Positions 55,517-64,000 of a stretch of DNA of 64,000 nucleotides are shown here, in pieces (position 1 is the stretch's first letter; every line of letters begins with the position of its first letter). This DNA is from Azotobacter paspali (GTDB lineage Bacteria > Pseudomonadota > Gammaproteobacteria > Pseudomonadales > Pseudomonadaceae). Location: the NCBI RefSeq assembly GCF_042434745.1, contig NZ_JBHLSS010000108.1. One strand, 5' to 3'. The notes beneath the pieces were generated by a model. It had not been told where the DNA came from, made no database searches, and saw only the letters and a list, made by a program, of their open reading frames with translations. A program made the translations under genes and the position numbers.

Positions 55517-55532
55517 TGGCATGAAACTTGCT
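55517..55532 (+). promoter_or_regulatory. Sigma-54-type promoter of glnA
   Basis: TGGCAT-GAAAC-TTGCT carries the invariant GG and GC at -24/-12 spacing and fits TGGCAC-N5-TTGCA. It lies about 97 bp upstream of the glnA start. It is consistent with NtrC-dependent expression; ntrBC lie 1.5 kb downstream. A half-site GCACCA occurs near 55397, but I see no full NtrC palindrome. Confidence 0.75.
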
Positions 55533-55628
55533 CCCTTGTGGCGCGGCTTGCCTTGGCGGATGATCGCCGCCCGGTTTTACCTGAATTCCCGAGGGTCTTT
55601 TCGAGGCTCTCTCCACCTGGAGGACAAC

Positions 55629-57032
55629 ATGTCGAAGTCGCTTCAACTGATCAAAGAATATGACGTGAAGTGGATTGATCTCCGCTTCACCGACACCAAA
55701 GGCAAGCAGCAACACGTAACCATGCCGGCGCGTGACGTGGACGACGACTTCTTCGAATACGGCAAGATGTTCGACGGTTCCTCCATCGCCGGCTGGAAGG
55801 GCATCGAAGCCTCCGACATGATCCTGATGCCGGACGACAGCACCGCCGTGCTGGATCCGTTCACCGAAGAGCCGACCCTGATCATCGTCTGCGACATCAT
55901 CGAGCCCTCGACCATGCAGGGCTACGATCGCGACCCGCGCGCCATCGCCCGCCGCGCCGAGGAATACCTGAAGTCCACCGGCATCGGCGACACCGCCTTC
56001 TTCGGTCCGGAGCCCGAGTTCTTCATCTTCGACGAAGTGAAGTACAAGTCCGACATTTCCGGCTCCATGTTCAAGATCTTCTCCGAGCAGGCTGCCTGGA
56101 ACACCGACGCCGACTTCGAAGGCGGCAACCAGGGCCATCGTCCGGGCGTCAAGGGCGGCTACTTCCCGGTTCCGCCGGTCGACCACGACCACGAAATCCG
56201 CACCGCCATGTGCAACGCCCTGGAAGAGATGGGCCTGAAGGTCGAGGTTCACCACCACGAAGTGGCCACCGCCGGCCAGAACGAGATCGGCGTCAGCTTC
56301 AATACCCTGGTGGCCAAGGCCGACGAAGTGCAGACCCTGAAGTACTGCGTGCACAACGTCGCCGACGCCTACGGCAAGACCGTGACCTTCATGCCGAAGC
56401 CGCTGTACGGCGACAACGGCTCGGGCATGCACGTGCACATATCCATCGCCAAAGACGGCAAGAACACCTTTGCCGGCGAAGGCTATGCCGGCCTGTCCGA
56501 CACCGCCTTGTACTTCATCGGCGGCATCATCAAGCACGGCAAGGCGCTGAACGGCTTCACCAACCCGTCGACCAACTCCTACAAGCGTCTGGTCCCCGGC
56601 TTTGAAGCCCCGGTCATGCTGGCCTACTCGGCCCGCAACCGTTCCGCCTCCATCCGCATCCCCTACGTCAACAGCCCGAAAGCCCGCCGCATCGAAGCGC
56701 GCTTCCCGGACCCGTCGGCCAACCCCTACCTGGCTTTCGCCGCGCTGCTGATGGCCGGCCTGGACGGCATCCAGAACAAGATCCACCCCGGCGATGCCGC
56801 CGACAAGAACCTGTACGACCTGCCGCCGGAAGAGGCCAAGGAAATCCCGCAGGTGTGCGGCAGCCTGAAGGAAGCCTTGGAAGAACTGGACAAGGGCCGC
56901 GCTTTCCTGACCAAGGGTGGCGTCTTCTCCGACGACTTCATCGATGCCTACCTCGAGCTGAAGAGCGAAGAGGAAATCAAAGTGCGCACCTTCGTGCACC
57001 CGCTGGAATACGACCTGTACTACAGCGTCTGA
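55629..57032 (+). CDS. glnA: Glutamine synthetase, type I
   Basis: ATP-dependent amidation of glutamate with ammonia, the entry point of nitrogen assimilation. It has 467 residues. The beta-grasp N-terminus with FTDTKGKQQHVTMPAR is followed by active-site stretches MFDGSSIAGWKGIEASDM, FFGPEPEFFIFDE, NGSGMHVHISIAK and NRSASIRIPYV. The adenylylation Tyr is in KNLYDLPPEEAKEIPQ, so it should be under GlnE control. The ATG at 55629 has GGAGG 6-10 bases upstream. A sigma-54-type promoter lies before it and a terminator after it. Confidence 0.98.
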   Translation: MSKSLQLIKEYDVKWIDLRFTDTKGKQQHVTMPARDVDDDFFEYGKMFDGSSIAGWKGIEASDMILMPDDSTAVLDPFTEEPTLIIVCDIIEPSTMQGYDRDPRAIARRAEEYLKSTGIGDTAFFGPEPEFFIFDEVKYKSDISGSMFKIFSEQAAWNTDADFEGGNQGHRPGVKGGYFPVPPVDHDHEIRTAMCNALEEMGLKVEVHHHEVATAGQNEIGVSFNTLVAKADEVQTLKYCVHNVADAYGKTVTFMPKPLYGDNGSGMHVHISIAKDGKNTFAGEGYAGLSDTALYFIGGIIKHGKALNGFTNPSTNSYKRLVPGFEAPVMLAYSARNRSASIRIPYVNSPKARRIEARFPDPSANPYLAFAALLMAGLDGIQNKIHPGDAADKNLYDLPPEEAKEIPQVCGSLKEALEELDKGRAFLTKGGVFSDDFIDAYLELKSEEEIKVRTFVHPLEYDLYYSV

Positions 57033-57052
57033 TCCAGCCGGCGATACTCCGG

Positions 57053-57081
57053 AAGGCCTCCTCGGGAGGCCTTTCTTTTTT
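57053..57081 (+). terminator. Rho-independent terminator of glnA
   Basis: AAGGCCTCC (57053-57061) pairs with GGAGGCCTT (57065-57073) around a 3-nt loop and is followed by CTTTTTT, 20 bp after the glnA stop. Confidence 0.92.
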
Positions 57082-57174
57082 GAGTGATCGCCATAACGCT
57101 CCGAGAAGGCCGGACTTGCCAGCCCTGCAGTCGCGGCGCAAGGTTTCGTCCGACGTCTTTCGCGGAAATCCGCC

Positions 57175-57684
57175 ATGCGCAGTGCGTTGCCCGGCCTGCT
57201 CCTGCTGCTGGCCCTTCCGGCCGGTGCACAGATCTACAAATACCTCGACGCCAACGGCAATCCGGTCTTCAGCAGCCACCCCCCCGAGAGCGTGGCCGCG
57301 GAAAAGGTCGAGCTGCCGCCGCCCAGTATCGTCATTCCGCCGCCTCGTCCACCGGAAGCGGCCCGGCACGGGGAGCAATCCGGGAAGATCGATTATAGCC
57401 GCCTCGAACTGACCGGTATTGCGGACGGCGAGTCCCTGCGCGCCAACGATGGCAGCTTCGCCGTCGAGGTGGCCATCGGGCCCGGTCTGCGCCCCGGACA
57501 CAGCTTGCGCCTGCTGCTGGATGGCCAGCCCTACGGCCAGCCGGGTTACGCCACACGCCTGGAACTGGTCAATGTCGAGCGTGGCGAACACAGCCTGGCG
57601 GTGGAGGTGCTCGCGGGCGAAGACGCCCTGCAGCGGAGTGCTGCGCTGCGCTTCACCGTCCAGCGGGTCCATCGGCGCAGATAG
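57175..57684 (+). CDS. DUF4124-domain periplasmic protein
   Basis: A 169-residue secreted protein. The signal peptide (MRSALPGLLLLLALPAGA) is followed by the DUF4124 stretch QIYKYLDANGNPVFSSHPPE (about residues 19-38), a Pro-rich linker, and a C-terminal beta-rich domain (HSLRLLLDGQPYGQPGYATR ... GEHSLAVEVLAGEDAL). Such genes sit between glnA and ntrB in Pseudomonas. The function is unknown. It is followed within about 10 bp by a second member. Confidence 0.82.
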   Translation: MRSALPGLLLLLALPAGAQIYKYLDANGNPVFSSHPPESVAAEKVELPPPSIVIPPPRPPEAARHGEQSGKIDYSRLELTGIADGESLRANDGSFAVEVAIGPGLRPGHSLRLLLDGQPYGQPGYATRLELVNVERGEHSLAVEVLAGEDALQRSAALRFTVQRVHRRR

Positions 57685-57692
57685 AGGTCTTC

Positions 57693-58303
57693 GTGCAAAT
57701 CATCCCTTCTGCCTGGCCCTGCTCGCCTTCCCGGCAACGGCCGGGATCTACAGTCATCTCGACGAACAGGGCAATCGGGTCTTCACCGACCGCCCCCTGG
57801 ACGGCGCACCGGCGACCCACCCGAGCCCGACCAACAGCATGCCCGCCCCGGCCATGGCGGAGCCAGCACCGGGAAAGCCCAGCGCCCGGACGAAGAAGCT
57901 CGGCTACCGCTGGCTGCGCATTCTCGCTCCGCTACCCGACGCCACCGTGCGCGATGCCGGTGCGCTGACAGTGACCGCCATCAGCGAGCCCGGCCTTCAT
58001 CCCAGCCATCGCTATCGGCTGCGGCTCGACGACACGCCAATCGGCCCAGGCGGATCGGAACCGGTCTTTTCCCTGGACAACCTGGAACACGGTACCCATT
58101 CGCTAGCCGTGGACATCCTCGACGCCGAAGGCCGCCTTCTGGAAAGTAGCCCCGAACAAGCCGTGCATGTGACACGCCCCACGCTGATCCAGAAACGCCT
58201 GGCTAGGCCCTGCCAATTCGCCGATTACGGTGTACGCCCGGAGTGTCCGCAAAAGGACAAGCCAGTCCAGAAACGAGACATCTCCTACATCCCGTTTCTG
58301 TAG
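57693..58303 (+). pseudogene. Second DUF4124 gene, apparent frameshift in the signal peptide
   Basis: The body reads FCLALLAFPATAGIYSHLDE then QGNRVFTDRPLDGAP, continuing to CQFADYGVRPECPQKD and a stop at 58303, homologous in layout to the upstream gene. No start codon exists in this frame close upstream. The nearest GTG (57693, VQII) is in another frame and needs a shift at about 57704 (run of C). Either the gene is broken by a frameshift in its signal peptide or an unusual start is used. The rest is intact, so the lesion is recent or a sequencing error. Confidence 0.6.
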
Positions 58304-58486
58304 GTTTCGCCCTGTTTTGGGGCGAATCACGTCCTGCCCTTACTATAATGTTTCCATATTGGACCATCCGTCGTGCGCAAGGCGCGCCAAAAGCCGGCAT
58401 GGAGCACGCCTTTCCATCGCCTCGAAAATTCCGGTGCGCTTTTTGCATTTGCCGACCCGATGCCGGAGCCCTGGTAGATTCAGCCA

Positions 58487-59572
58487 ATGCCTGATAACGA
58501 CAACCTGCACCGACTGTTGCTGGATAACCTGACCACTGCCACCATCCTGCTCGACGGCGAGCTGCGTCTGGAATACATGAATCCCGCCGCGGAAATGCTG
58601 CTGGCCATTAGCGGCCAGCGCAGCCACGGACAATTCATCAGCGAGCTTTTCACCGAATCCCCCGAAGCCCTGGTTTCCCTGCGCCAGGCCGTGGCCGAGG
58701 CGCATCCGTTCACCAAGCGCGAAGCCCAGTTGACGTCGCTGACCGGCAAGACCCAGACGGTGGACTACGCGGTGACACCGGTCATCTGCCGTGGCCAGAC
58801 CCTGCTGTTGCTAGAGGTCTACCCACGCGACCGCCTGCTGCGGATCACCAAGGAAGAGGCCCAGTTGTCCAAGCAGGAAACCACCAAGCTGCTGGTACGC
58901 GGCCTGGCCCACGAGATCAAGAACCCGCTCGGCGGCATCCGCGGCGCGGCCCAGTTGCTGGCCCGCGAACTGCCGGACGAGGCCCTGAAGGACTACACCA
59001 ACGTCATCATCGAAGAGGCCGATCGCCTGCGCAATCTGGTAGATCGCATGCTCGGCTCGAACAAATTGCCGTCCCTGGTATGGACCAACGTCCACGAAGT
59101 GCTGGAGCGGGTCTGCAGCCTGGTGATGGCGGAAAGCGAGGGGCGCATCATACTGGTGCGCGACTACGACCCGAGCATCCCGGAAGTGATGATCGACCGC
59201 GAACAGATGATCCAGGCGGTGCTCAATATCGTGCGCAACGCCATGCAGGCGTTGACCGGCCAGAGCGATCTGCGCCTCGGTCGAATCTATCTGCGCACCC
59301 GCACCCTGCGCCAGTTCACCATTGGCTATGTCCGCCATCGCCTGGTCTGCCGGGTGGAAATCATCGACAACGGCCCCGGCATTCCCGCCGAACTACAGGA
59401 AACCATGTTCTATCCCATGGTCAGCGGTCGCCCGGACGGTACCGGGCTGGGCCTGGCCATCACTCAGAACATCATCAGCCAGCACCAGGGACTGATCGAA
59501 TGCGAAAGCCATTCCGGCCATACCCGCTTCTCGATCTACCTGCCGCTGGACCCAGGAGCTTCATCCTCATGA
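58487..59572 (+). CDS. ntrB: Nitrogen sensor histidine kinase NtrB
   Basis: A 361-residue cytoplasmic kinase/phosphatase that reads PII state and phosphorylates NtrC. A PAS domain (about 10-115, ILLDGELRLEYMNPAAEMLL) is followed by the HisKA H-box RGLAHEIKNPLGGIRGAAQL near 140. The HATPase has VLNIVRNAMQAL (N box), EIIDNGPGIP (G1) and DGTGLGLAITQNI (G2). It overlaps ntrC as ATGA, so translation is coupled. No strong RBS is visible before the ATG. Confidence 0.96.
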   Translation: MPDNDNLHRLLLDNLTTATILLDGELRLEYMNPAAEMLLAISGQRSHGQFISELFTESPEALVSLRQAVAEAHPFTKREAQLTSLTGKTQTVDYAVTPVICRGQTLLLLEVYPRDRLLRITKEEAQLSKQETTKLLVRGLAHEIKNPLGGIRGAAQLLARELPDEALKDYTNVIIEEADRLRNLVDRMLGSNKLPSLVWTNVHEVLERVCSLVMAESEGRIILVRDYDPSIPEVMIDREQMIQAVLNIVRNAMQALTGQSDLRLGRIYLRTRTLRQFTIGYVRHRLVCRVEIIDNGPGIPAELQETMFYPMVSGRPDGTGLGLAITQNIISQHQGLIECESHSGHTRFSIYLPLDPGASSS

Positions 59573-61005
59573 GCCGAAGCGAAACCGTGTGGATCGTCGA
59601 CGACGACCGCTCCATCCGTTGGGTTCTGGAAAAGGCCCTGCAACAGGAAGGCATGACCACCCAGAGCTTCGACAGCGCGGACGGCGTGCTCAGCCGCCTG
59701 TCCCGCCAGCGACCCGACGTGATCATCTCCGACATCCGCATGCCCGGTGCCAGCGGCCTCGAGCTGCTGGCACAGATCCGCGAGCATTACCCGCGCCTGC
59801 CGGTGATCATCATGACCGCGCACTCCGACCTGGAAAGCGCGGTGGCCTCCTACCAGGGCGGTGCCTTCGAATACCTGCCCAAGCCATTCGACGTCGACGA
59901 AGCGGTGTCGCTGATCAAGCGTGCCAACCTGCACGCCCAGGAGCAGCAGGGGCTGGAGGTGCCGACCATCCAGGCCAACACTCCGGAAATCATCGGCGAG
60001 GCACCGGCGATGCAGGAGGTGTTCCGTGCCATCGGCCGCCTCTCCCACTCCAACATCACCGTGCTGATCAACGGCGAGTCCGGAACCGGCAAGGAACTGG
60101 TCGCCCATGCCCTGCACCGTCACAGCCCGCGTGCCAAGGCCCCCTTCATCGCGCTGAATATGGCGGCGATCCCGAAGGAATTGATGGAGTCCGAGTTGTT
60201 CGGCCATGAGAAGGGTGCCTTCACCGGCGCCGCCAGCCTGCGCCGCGGACGCTTTGAGCAGGCCGACGGCGGTACCCTGTTCCTCGACGAGATCGGCGAC
60301 ATGCCGGCCGATACCCAGACACGTCTGTTGCGCGTGCTGGCCGATGGCGAGTTCTATCGGGTCGGCGGTCACACGCCGGTCAAGGTCGACGTACGGATCA
60401 TCGCCGCCACCCACCAGAACTTGGAAAACCTGGTGCAGGCCGGCAAGTTTCGCGAGGATCTGTTCCATCGCCTGAACGTCATCCGCATCCATATCCCGCG
60501 TCTCTCCGACCGTCGCGCCGACATCCCCGCGCTGACCCGGCATTTCCTCAACCGCGCCGCCGTGGAGTTGGCGGTCGAGCCCAAGACGCTCAAGCCGAAA
60601 ACCGAGGAGTACCTGAGCAATCTGCCCTGGCCCGGCAACGTGCGCCAACTGGAGAACACTTGCCGCTGGATCACCGTGATGGCCTCGGGCCGCGAGGTGC
60701 ACATCGACGACTTGCCGCCGGAACTGGTCAACCATGCCCAGGAGAACGCGCCGGCCAGCAATTGGGAACAGGCCCTGCGTCAGTGGACCGATCAGGCCCT
60801 GGCCCGCGGTCAGTCGAACTTGCTGGACATCGCCGTGCCGGCCTTCGAGCGGGTGATGATCGAGAGCGTACTCAAGCACACCGCCGGACGCCGTCGCGAT
60901 GCCGCCCTGCTGCTCGGCTGGGGACGCAACACCCTGACGCGCAAGATCAAGGAACTCGGCATGCACGTAGGCGGCAGCGACGAGGAAGACGGCGACGAGG
61001 GCTGA
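59569..61005 (+). CDS. ntrC: Nitrogen response regulator NtrC
   Basis: A 478-residue sigma-54 activator. The receiver domain (about 1-120) has the phosphoacceptor Asp in VIISDIRMPGASGLEL. The AAA+ domain (about 140-370) has Walker A NGESGTGKELVA, the sigma-54-contacting GAFTGA loop, Walker B GGTLFLDEIGDMP and PWPGNVRQLENTCRWI. The Fis-type HTH at the C-terminus is RRRDAALLLGWGRNTLTRKI. All functional motifs are intact. It is in an operon with ntrB and likely acts at the glnA promoter upstream. Confidence 0.97.
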   Translation: MSRSETVWIVDDDRSIRWVLEKALQQEGMTTQSFDSADGVLSRLSRQRPDVIISDIRMPGASGLELLAQIREHYPRLPVIIMTAHSDLESAVASYQGGAFEYLPKPFDVDEAVSLIKRANLHAQEQQGLEVPTIQANTPEIIGEAPAMQEVFRAIGRLSHSNITVLINGESGTGKELVAHALHRHSPRAKAPFIALNMAAIPKELMESELFGHEKGAFTGAASLRRGRFEQADGGTLFLDEIGDMPADTQTRLLRVLADGEFYRVGGHTPVKVDVRIIAATHQNLENLVQAGKFREDLFHRLNVIRIHIPRLSDRRADIPALTRHFLNRAAVELAVEPKTLKPKTEEYLSNLPWPGNVRQLENTCRWITVMASGREVHIDDLPPELVNHAQENAPASNWEQALRQWTDQALARGQSNLLDIAVPAFERVMIESVLKHTAGRRRDAALLLGWGRNTLTRKIKELGMHVGGSDEEDGDEG

Positions 61006-61286
61006 GCCCTCTTCCCCACATCGATCTGGCCCGTCGTCCTGTGTCGGGCCGTTTTCAACACTGGCCACGACGTACATATCGCCATACGGGCCACGGAAAT
61101 AATCTTTTCGACATGCAGGGCTTGTATCGTGAAGCGGCCAGCCCCATATCGACCATTCGGCATATGCCATCGCCGAAACTTTCGATTGATTGGAACAATG
61201 AACCCCATACGGTCAATCAATGAAGGTTCTTCACTGGATCGCGTAACATCGCCCCTGTTTTTTCATCCACAAAAAGGAGTTCGCAG

Positions 61287-61850
61287 ATGTCTCTGATCAA
61301 CACTGAAGTCAAGCCGTTCAAGGCCACCGCCTACCACAACGGCAAGTTCATCGACGTCACCGAAGCCGACCTGCAAGGAAAGTGGTCCGTATTCTTCTTC
61401 TACCCGGCCGACTTCACTTTTGTCTGCCCGACCGAGCTGGGCGACTTGGCCGACAACTACGCCGAACTCCAGAAGCTGGGCGTGGAAATCTATGCTGTGT
61501 CCACCGACACCCACTTTACCCACAAGGCCTGGCACGACAGCTCCGAGACCATTAAGAAACTGCAGTTCCCGATGGTCGGTGACCCGACTCTGGCCATCTC
61601 CCGCAATTTCGAAGTGCTGATCGAAGAAGCCGGTCTGGCCGAACGTGGCACCTTCGTCGTCGACCCGCAAGGCAAGATCCAGATCATCGAGCTGAACGCC
61701 GGCAACATTGGTCGCGATGCCAATGAACTGCTGCGCAAGATCAAGGCTGCCCAGTACGTCGCCTCCCATCCGGGCGAAGTCTGCCCGGCCAAGTGGAAAG
61801 AAGGCGAAGGCACCCTGAAGCCGTCCCTGGATCTAGTCGGCAAGATCTGA
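61287..61850 (+). CDS. ahpC: Alkyl hydroperoxide reductase subunit C (peroxiredoxin)
   Basis: A 187-residue typical 2-Cys peroxiredoxin. The peroxidatic Cys lies in YPADFTFVCPTELGD near residue 47 and the resolving Cys in HPGEVCPAKWKEGEGTL near 166. AAGGAG precedes the ATG. AhpF is not in the window, so its reductant gene is elsewhere. The 280-bp upstream region has a TTGATTG/CAATCAA inverted repeat (about 61186-61222) that might be regulatory, but no convincing OxyR site. Confidence 0.97.
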   Translation: MSLINTEVKPFKATAYHNGKFIDVTEADLQGKWSVFFFYPADFTFVCPTELGDLADNYAELQKLGVEIYAVSTDTHFTHKAWHDSSETIKKLQFPMVGDPTLAISRNFEVLIEEAGLAERGTFVVDPQGKIQIIELNAGNIGRDANELLRKIKAAQYVASHPGEVCPAKWKEGEGTLKPSLDLVGKI

Positions 61851-61903
61851 GCCGTCACGGACCTTCGCATCGCGGGACCGAAAACCAGTCCCCTTTGCAT
61901 ATG

Positions 61904-61938
61904 AAAAACGCCCGGCTGCGATGCGACCGGGCGTTTTT
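61904..61938. terminator. Bidirectional terminator between ahpC and the acyl-CoA dehydrogenase gene
   Basis: ACGCCCGG (61908-61915) pairs with CCGGGCGT (61927-61934), flanked by AAAAA and TTTTT. It serves the two convergent genes. Confidence 0.9.
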
Positions 61939-61979
61939 CATTGCCGTCTGCCCTGAAACCTCGGGCAGGACGCCGGTCC

Positions 61980-63785
61980 TCAATAGCCCAAATCGAAATC
62001 CTCCGCCGTTATTTCCATCAGCGGGCCGGCACCGCTGAGCATGGCCTCCACGTGCGCACGAGTGCGCGGCAAAATGCGGGCGAAGTAGAAGCGTGCAGTT
62101 TGCAGCTTGGCGTTATAGAAAGCTGCCTCGCCGCTGCCGGCAGCCAGTTTCTGCTGGGCCACACGGGCCATGTCTGCCCAGAAATAGGCCAGACAGACAT
62201 AACCGGAATACATCAGATAATCGACTGCGGCAGCCCCTACCTCTTCGCGGTCCTGCATCGCCTGCATACCGATCTTCAGGGTGATGTCGCCCCATTCCTT
62301 GTTCAGCCGGGTCAACGGCTCGACGAAAGCCTTAAGTCCCTCGTCTTCGGCGTGAGCCTTGCAGAACTTGTGCACGATCTTGGTGAAGACCTTGAGCGAC
62401 TCGCCCTGGGTCATGAGCACCTTGCGTCCGAGCAGATCCAGCGCCTGCACGCCGGTGGTTCCTTCGTAGAGCATAGCGATGCGGCTATCGCGCAGGTTCT
62501 GCTCCATGCCCCATTCGCGGATATAACCGTGCCCGCCATAAACCTGCAGGCCGAGGCTAGAGGCCTCGAAGCCGGTCTCGGTCATAAAGGCCTTGGCGAT
62601 CGGCGTGAGGAAGCCCAGCAACAGGTCGGCCGCTGCACGCTCCGCGGCGTCCTGGCTGTAACGGGCGATGTCCACCTGCCTGGCGGAAAAATACAGCAGT
62701 GCCCGGTTGCCCTCGGCGAAGGCCTTGATGGTGAGCAGCATGCGCCGCACGTCGGGGTGCACGATGATCGGGTCGGCTGGCAGCTCCGGAGCCTTCGGAC
62801 CGCTCAGGGCACGCATCTGCAGGCGCTCGCGGGCATAGCGGATCGCCCCCTGAAAAGCTACCTCGGTATGCGCCAGACCCTGCAGCGCGGTTCCCAGGCG
62901 GGCGGTGTTCATGAAGGTGAACATGCAGTTGAGGCCCTTGTTCGGCGGGCCGATCAGAAAGCCGGTAGCGCCGTCGAAGTTCATCACGCAGGTGGCGTTG
63001 CCATGGATGCCCATCTTGTGCTCGATGGAGCCGCAGGACACCTGGTTGCGCACCCCCAGCCCGCCATCGTCGGCCGGCAGGAACTTCGGCACAATGAACA
63101 ACGAAATGCCCTTGGTGCCGGGAGGTGCGTCGGGCAGGCGAGCCAGCACGATATGCACGATGTTCTCCGCCAAATCATGTTCGCCGGCGGAAATGAAGAT
63201 TTTGGTGCCGCTGACCCGATAGCTGCCGTCGGCCTGCGGCTCGGCACGGGTGCGCAAAAGCCCCAAATCGGTACCGCAATGCGGCTCGGTCAGGCACATG
63301 GTACCGGTCCACTCGCCGGACACCAGTTTGGCCAGATAGGTCGCCTTCTGCTCCTCGGTACCATGGGCCGACAATGTATTCATCGCCCCCTGGGCCAGCC
63401 CTGGGTACATGCCCCAGGCCCAGTTGGCTTCGCCGATCATTTCGGTCATGGCGACGCCAAGGGACTCCGGCAGACCCTGGCCACCATGCTCGACGGCATG
63501 CGCCAGACTCGGCCAGCCGCCCTCGACGAAACGCCGGTAGGCCTCCTTGAAGCCAGTCGGGGTCTTCACTCCGGCCTCACTCCAGCTACAGCCCTCGAGA
63601 TCCCCCACCCGGTTGAGCGGCGCGATCACCTCCTCGCAGAAGCGCGCGCCCTCCTCGAGGATGGCATCCACCACATCGGGTGAGGCATCCGCCCCACCAG
63701 GCAAGCTCCGGTAGTGAGCCGGGTAGTCGAGCAATTCATCGCGAACGAAACGGATATCCCGCAAGGGGGCCTTGTAGTCGGACAT
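61980..63785 (-). CDS. Acyl-CoA dehydrogenase, large (DmdC/FadE5-like) form
   Basis: A 601-residue flavoprotein catalysing alpha,beta-dehydrogenation of an acyl-CoA. N-terminal helical extension is followed by the ACAD core, with GTMCLTEPHCGTDLGLLRTR, GTKIFISAGEHDLAENIVHI and the signature GLQVYGGHGYIREWGMEQNL. RDSRIAMLYEGTTGVQALDL then precedes a C-terminal DUF-type extension typical of the 600-residue class. Chain-length preference cannot be read from the sequence. GAGG lies seven bases before the ATG. The remaining bases to 64000 hold no recognisable gene. Confidence 0.93.
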   Translation of the reverse strand: MSDYKAPLRDIRFVRDELLDYPAHYRSLPGGADASPDVVDAILEEGARFCEEVIAPLNRVGDLEGCSWSEAGVKTPTGFKEAYRRFVEGGWPSLAHAVEHGGQGLPESLGVAMTEMIGEANWAWGMYPGLAQGAMNTLSAHGTEEQKATYLAKLVSGEWTGTMCLTEPHCGTDLGLLRTRAEPQADGSYRVSGTKIFISAGEHDLAENIVHIVLARLPDAPPGTKGISLFIVPKFLPADDGGLGVRNQVSCGSIEHKMGIHGNATCVMNFDGATGFLIGPPNKGLNCMFTFMNTARLGTALQGLAHTEVAFQGAIRYARERLQMRALSGPKAPELPADPIIVHPDVRRMLLTIKAFAEGNRALLYFSARQVDIARYSQDAAERAAADLLLGFLTPIAKAFMTETGFEASSLGLQVYGGHGYIREWGMEQNLRDSRIAMLYEGTTGVQALDLLGRKVLMTQGESLKVFTKIVHKFCKAHAEDEGLKAFVEPLTRLNKEWGDITLKIGMQAMQDREEVGAAAVDYLMYSGYVCLAYFWADMARVAQQKLAAGSGEAAFYNAKLQTARFYFARILPRTRAHVEAMLSGAGPLMEITAEDFDLGY

Positions 63786-64000
63786 GGCGATACCTCGGCG
63801 ACTCGGATCAAAGGTATGGACAGCTCTGCGATCACGGAAGACACCCTGCAGAGCCTCACCTCATCATTGCACGTATTGTTTCCGATAACTATTTTAGCCC
63901 GTGCCTGTCAGGCAGCAGTCATCTTGGCGAAGAAGCAGCCGGCTCCGTACGAAACGGGGGCAATCCTGGGAATGCATTCGGCACTGGGCAACTCTTGTTC

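Noticed and set aside
59536..61170. 544-codon open frame antisense to ntrC
   Set aside because: It is a GC-skew shadow of ntrC; all functional motifs are on the plus strand.
61186..61222. TTGATTG/CAATCAA inverted repeat before ahpC as an OxyR site
   Set aside because: Spacing and bases do not fit the four-element OxyR pattern; kept only as a remark.

Overview
The window looks like a chromosome segment of an Azotobacter or a very close Pseudomonas relative. It is GC-rich. Its gene blocks follow Pseudomonas order: tRNA-Tyr/Gly/Thr-tuf beside SPOR/coaX/birA, bioB-F-H-C with divergent comF, and thiI/glnA/DUF4124/ntrBC. I cannot fix the species from sequence alone.

Layout. 1-3 kb: start of tuf, three tRNAs with their promoter, SPOR protein, coaX and birA. 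3.0-4.1 kb: decayed fragments of two phospholipid-synthesis-type genes at an apparent rearrangement junction. 4.2-8.1 kb: biotin operon bioB-bioF-bioH-bioC on the minus strand. A BirA operator overlaps the bioB promoter and the first codons of divergent comF. No bioD follows bioC. 9-12 kb: srkA, then two adjacent pseudogenes (rarD, dsbG) with a cluster of DnaA-box-like sites between them. 12-33 kb: mostly housekeeping and accessory metabolism. This covers an ACT-domain regulator, malate synthase G, a cNMP/CBS/DUF294 protein, a DEDDh exonuclease, KatG, a YihG-like acyltransferase, a TraX-like protein, an MFS exporter, a 7TM-GGDEF diguanylate cyclase, two GST-family proteins with a TetR regulator, alanine dehydrogenase, and a slipin/NfeD pair.

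33.8-45.4 kb: a complete type I-F CRISPR-Cas island (cas1, cas2-3, csy1, csy2, csy3, csy4). It is bracketed by two arrays (8 and 14 repeats) with near-identical leaders in opposite orientation. Its outer edges abut truncated genes, an SDR-like fragment and a di-haem-cytochrome-like fragment. Between cas2-3 and csy1 lies a FitAB-type toxin-antitoxin pair on the opposite strand. Just upstream of it is a two-repeat degenerate mini-CRISPR. Its 25-nt pseudo-spacer matches, at 15 of its first 17 positions, a CC-PAM-flanked site 70-95 bp away that covers a candidate leftward promoter. This resembles the creA (CRISPR-regulated antitoxin RNA) architecture and is the most interesting item in the window. 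A third, leaderless array of three repeats lies at 48.1-48.3 kb.

45.8-64 kb: YccS-like FUSC protein, GreA/B-like factor, DUF808 protein, DUF3509-like protein, YgjP-like metallopeptidase, typA, thiI, glnA with a sigma-54-type promoter, two DUF4124 genes (the second with a damaged start), ntrB-ntrC, ahpC and an acyl-CoA dehydrogenase.

Three copies (about 12.0, 15.3 and 51.4 kb) of a structured repeat share a conserved core but carry different, perfectly self-complementary terminal arms. This suggests a folded DNA/RNA element kept by compensatory change.
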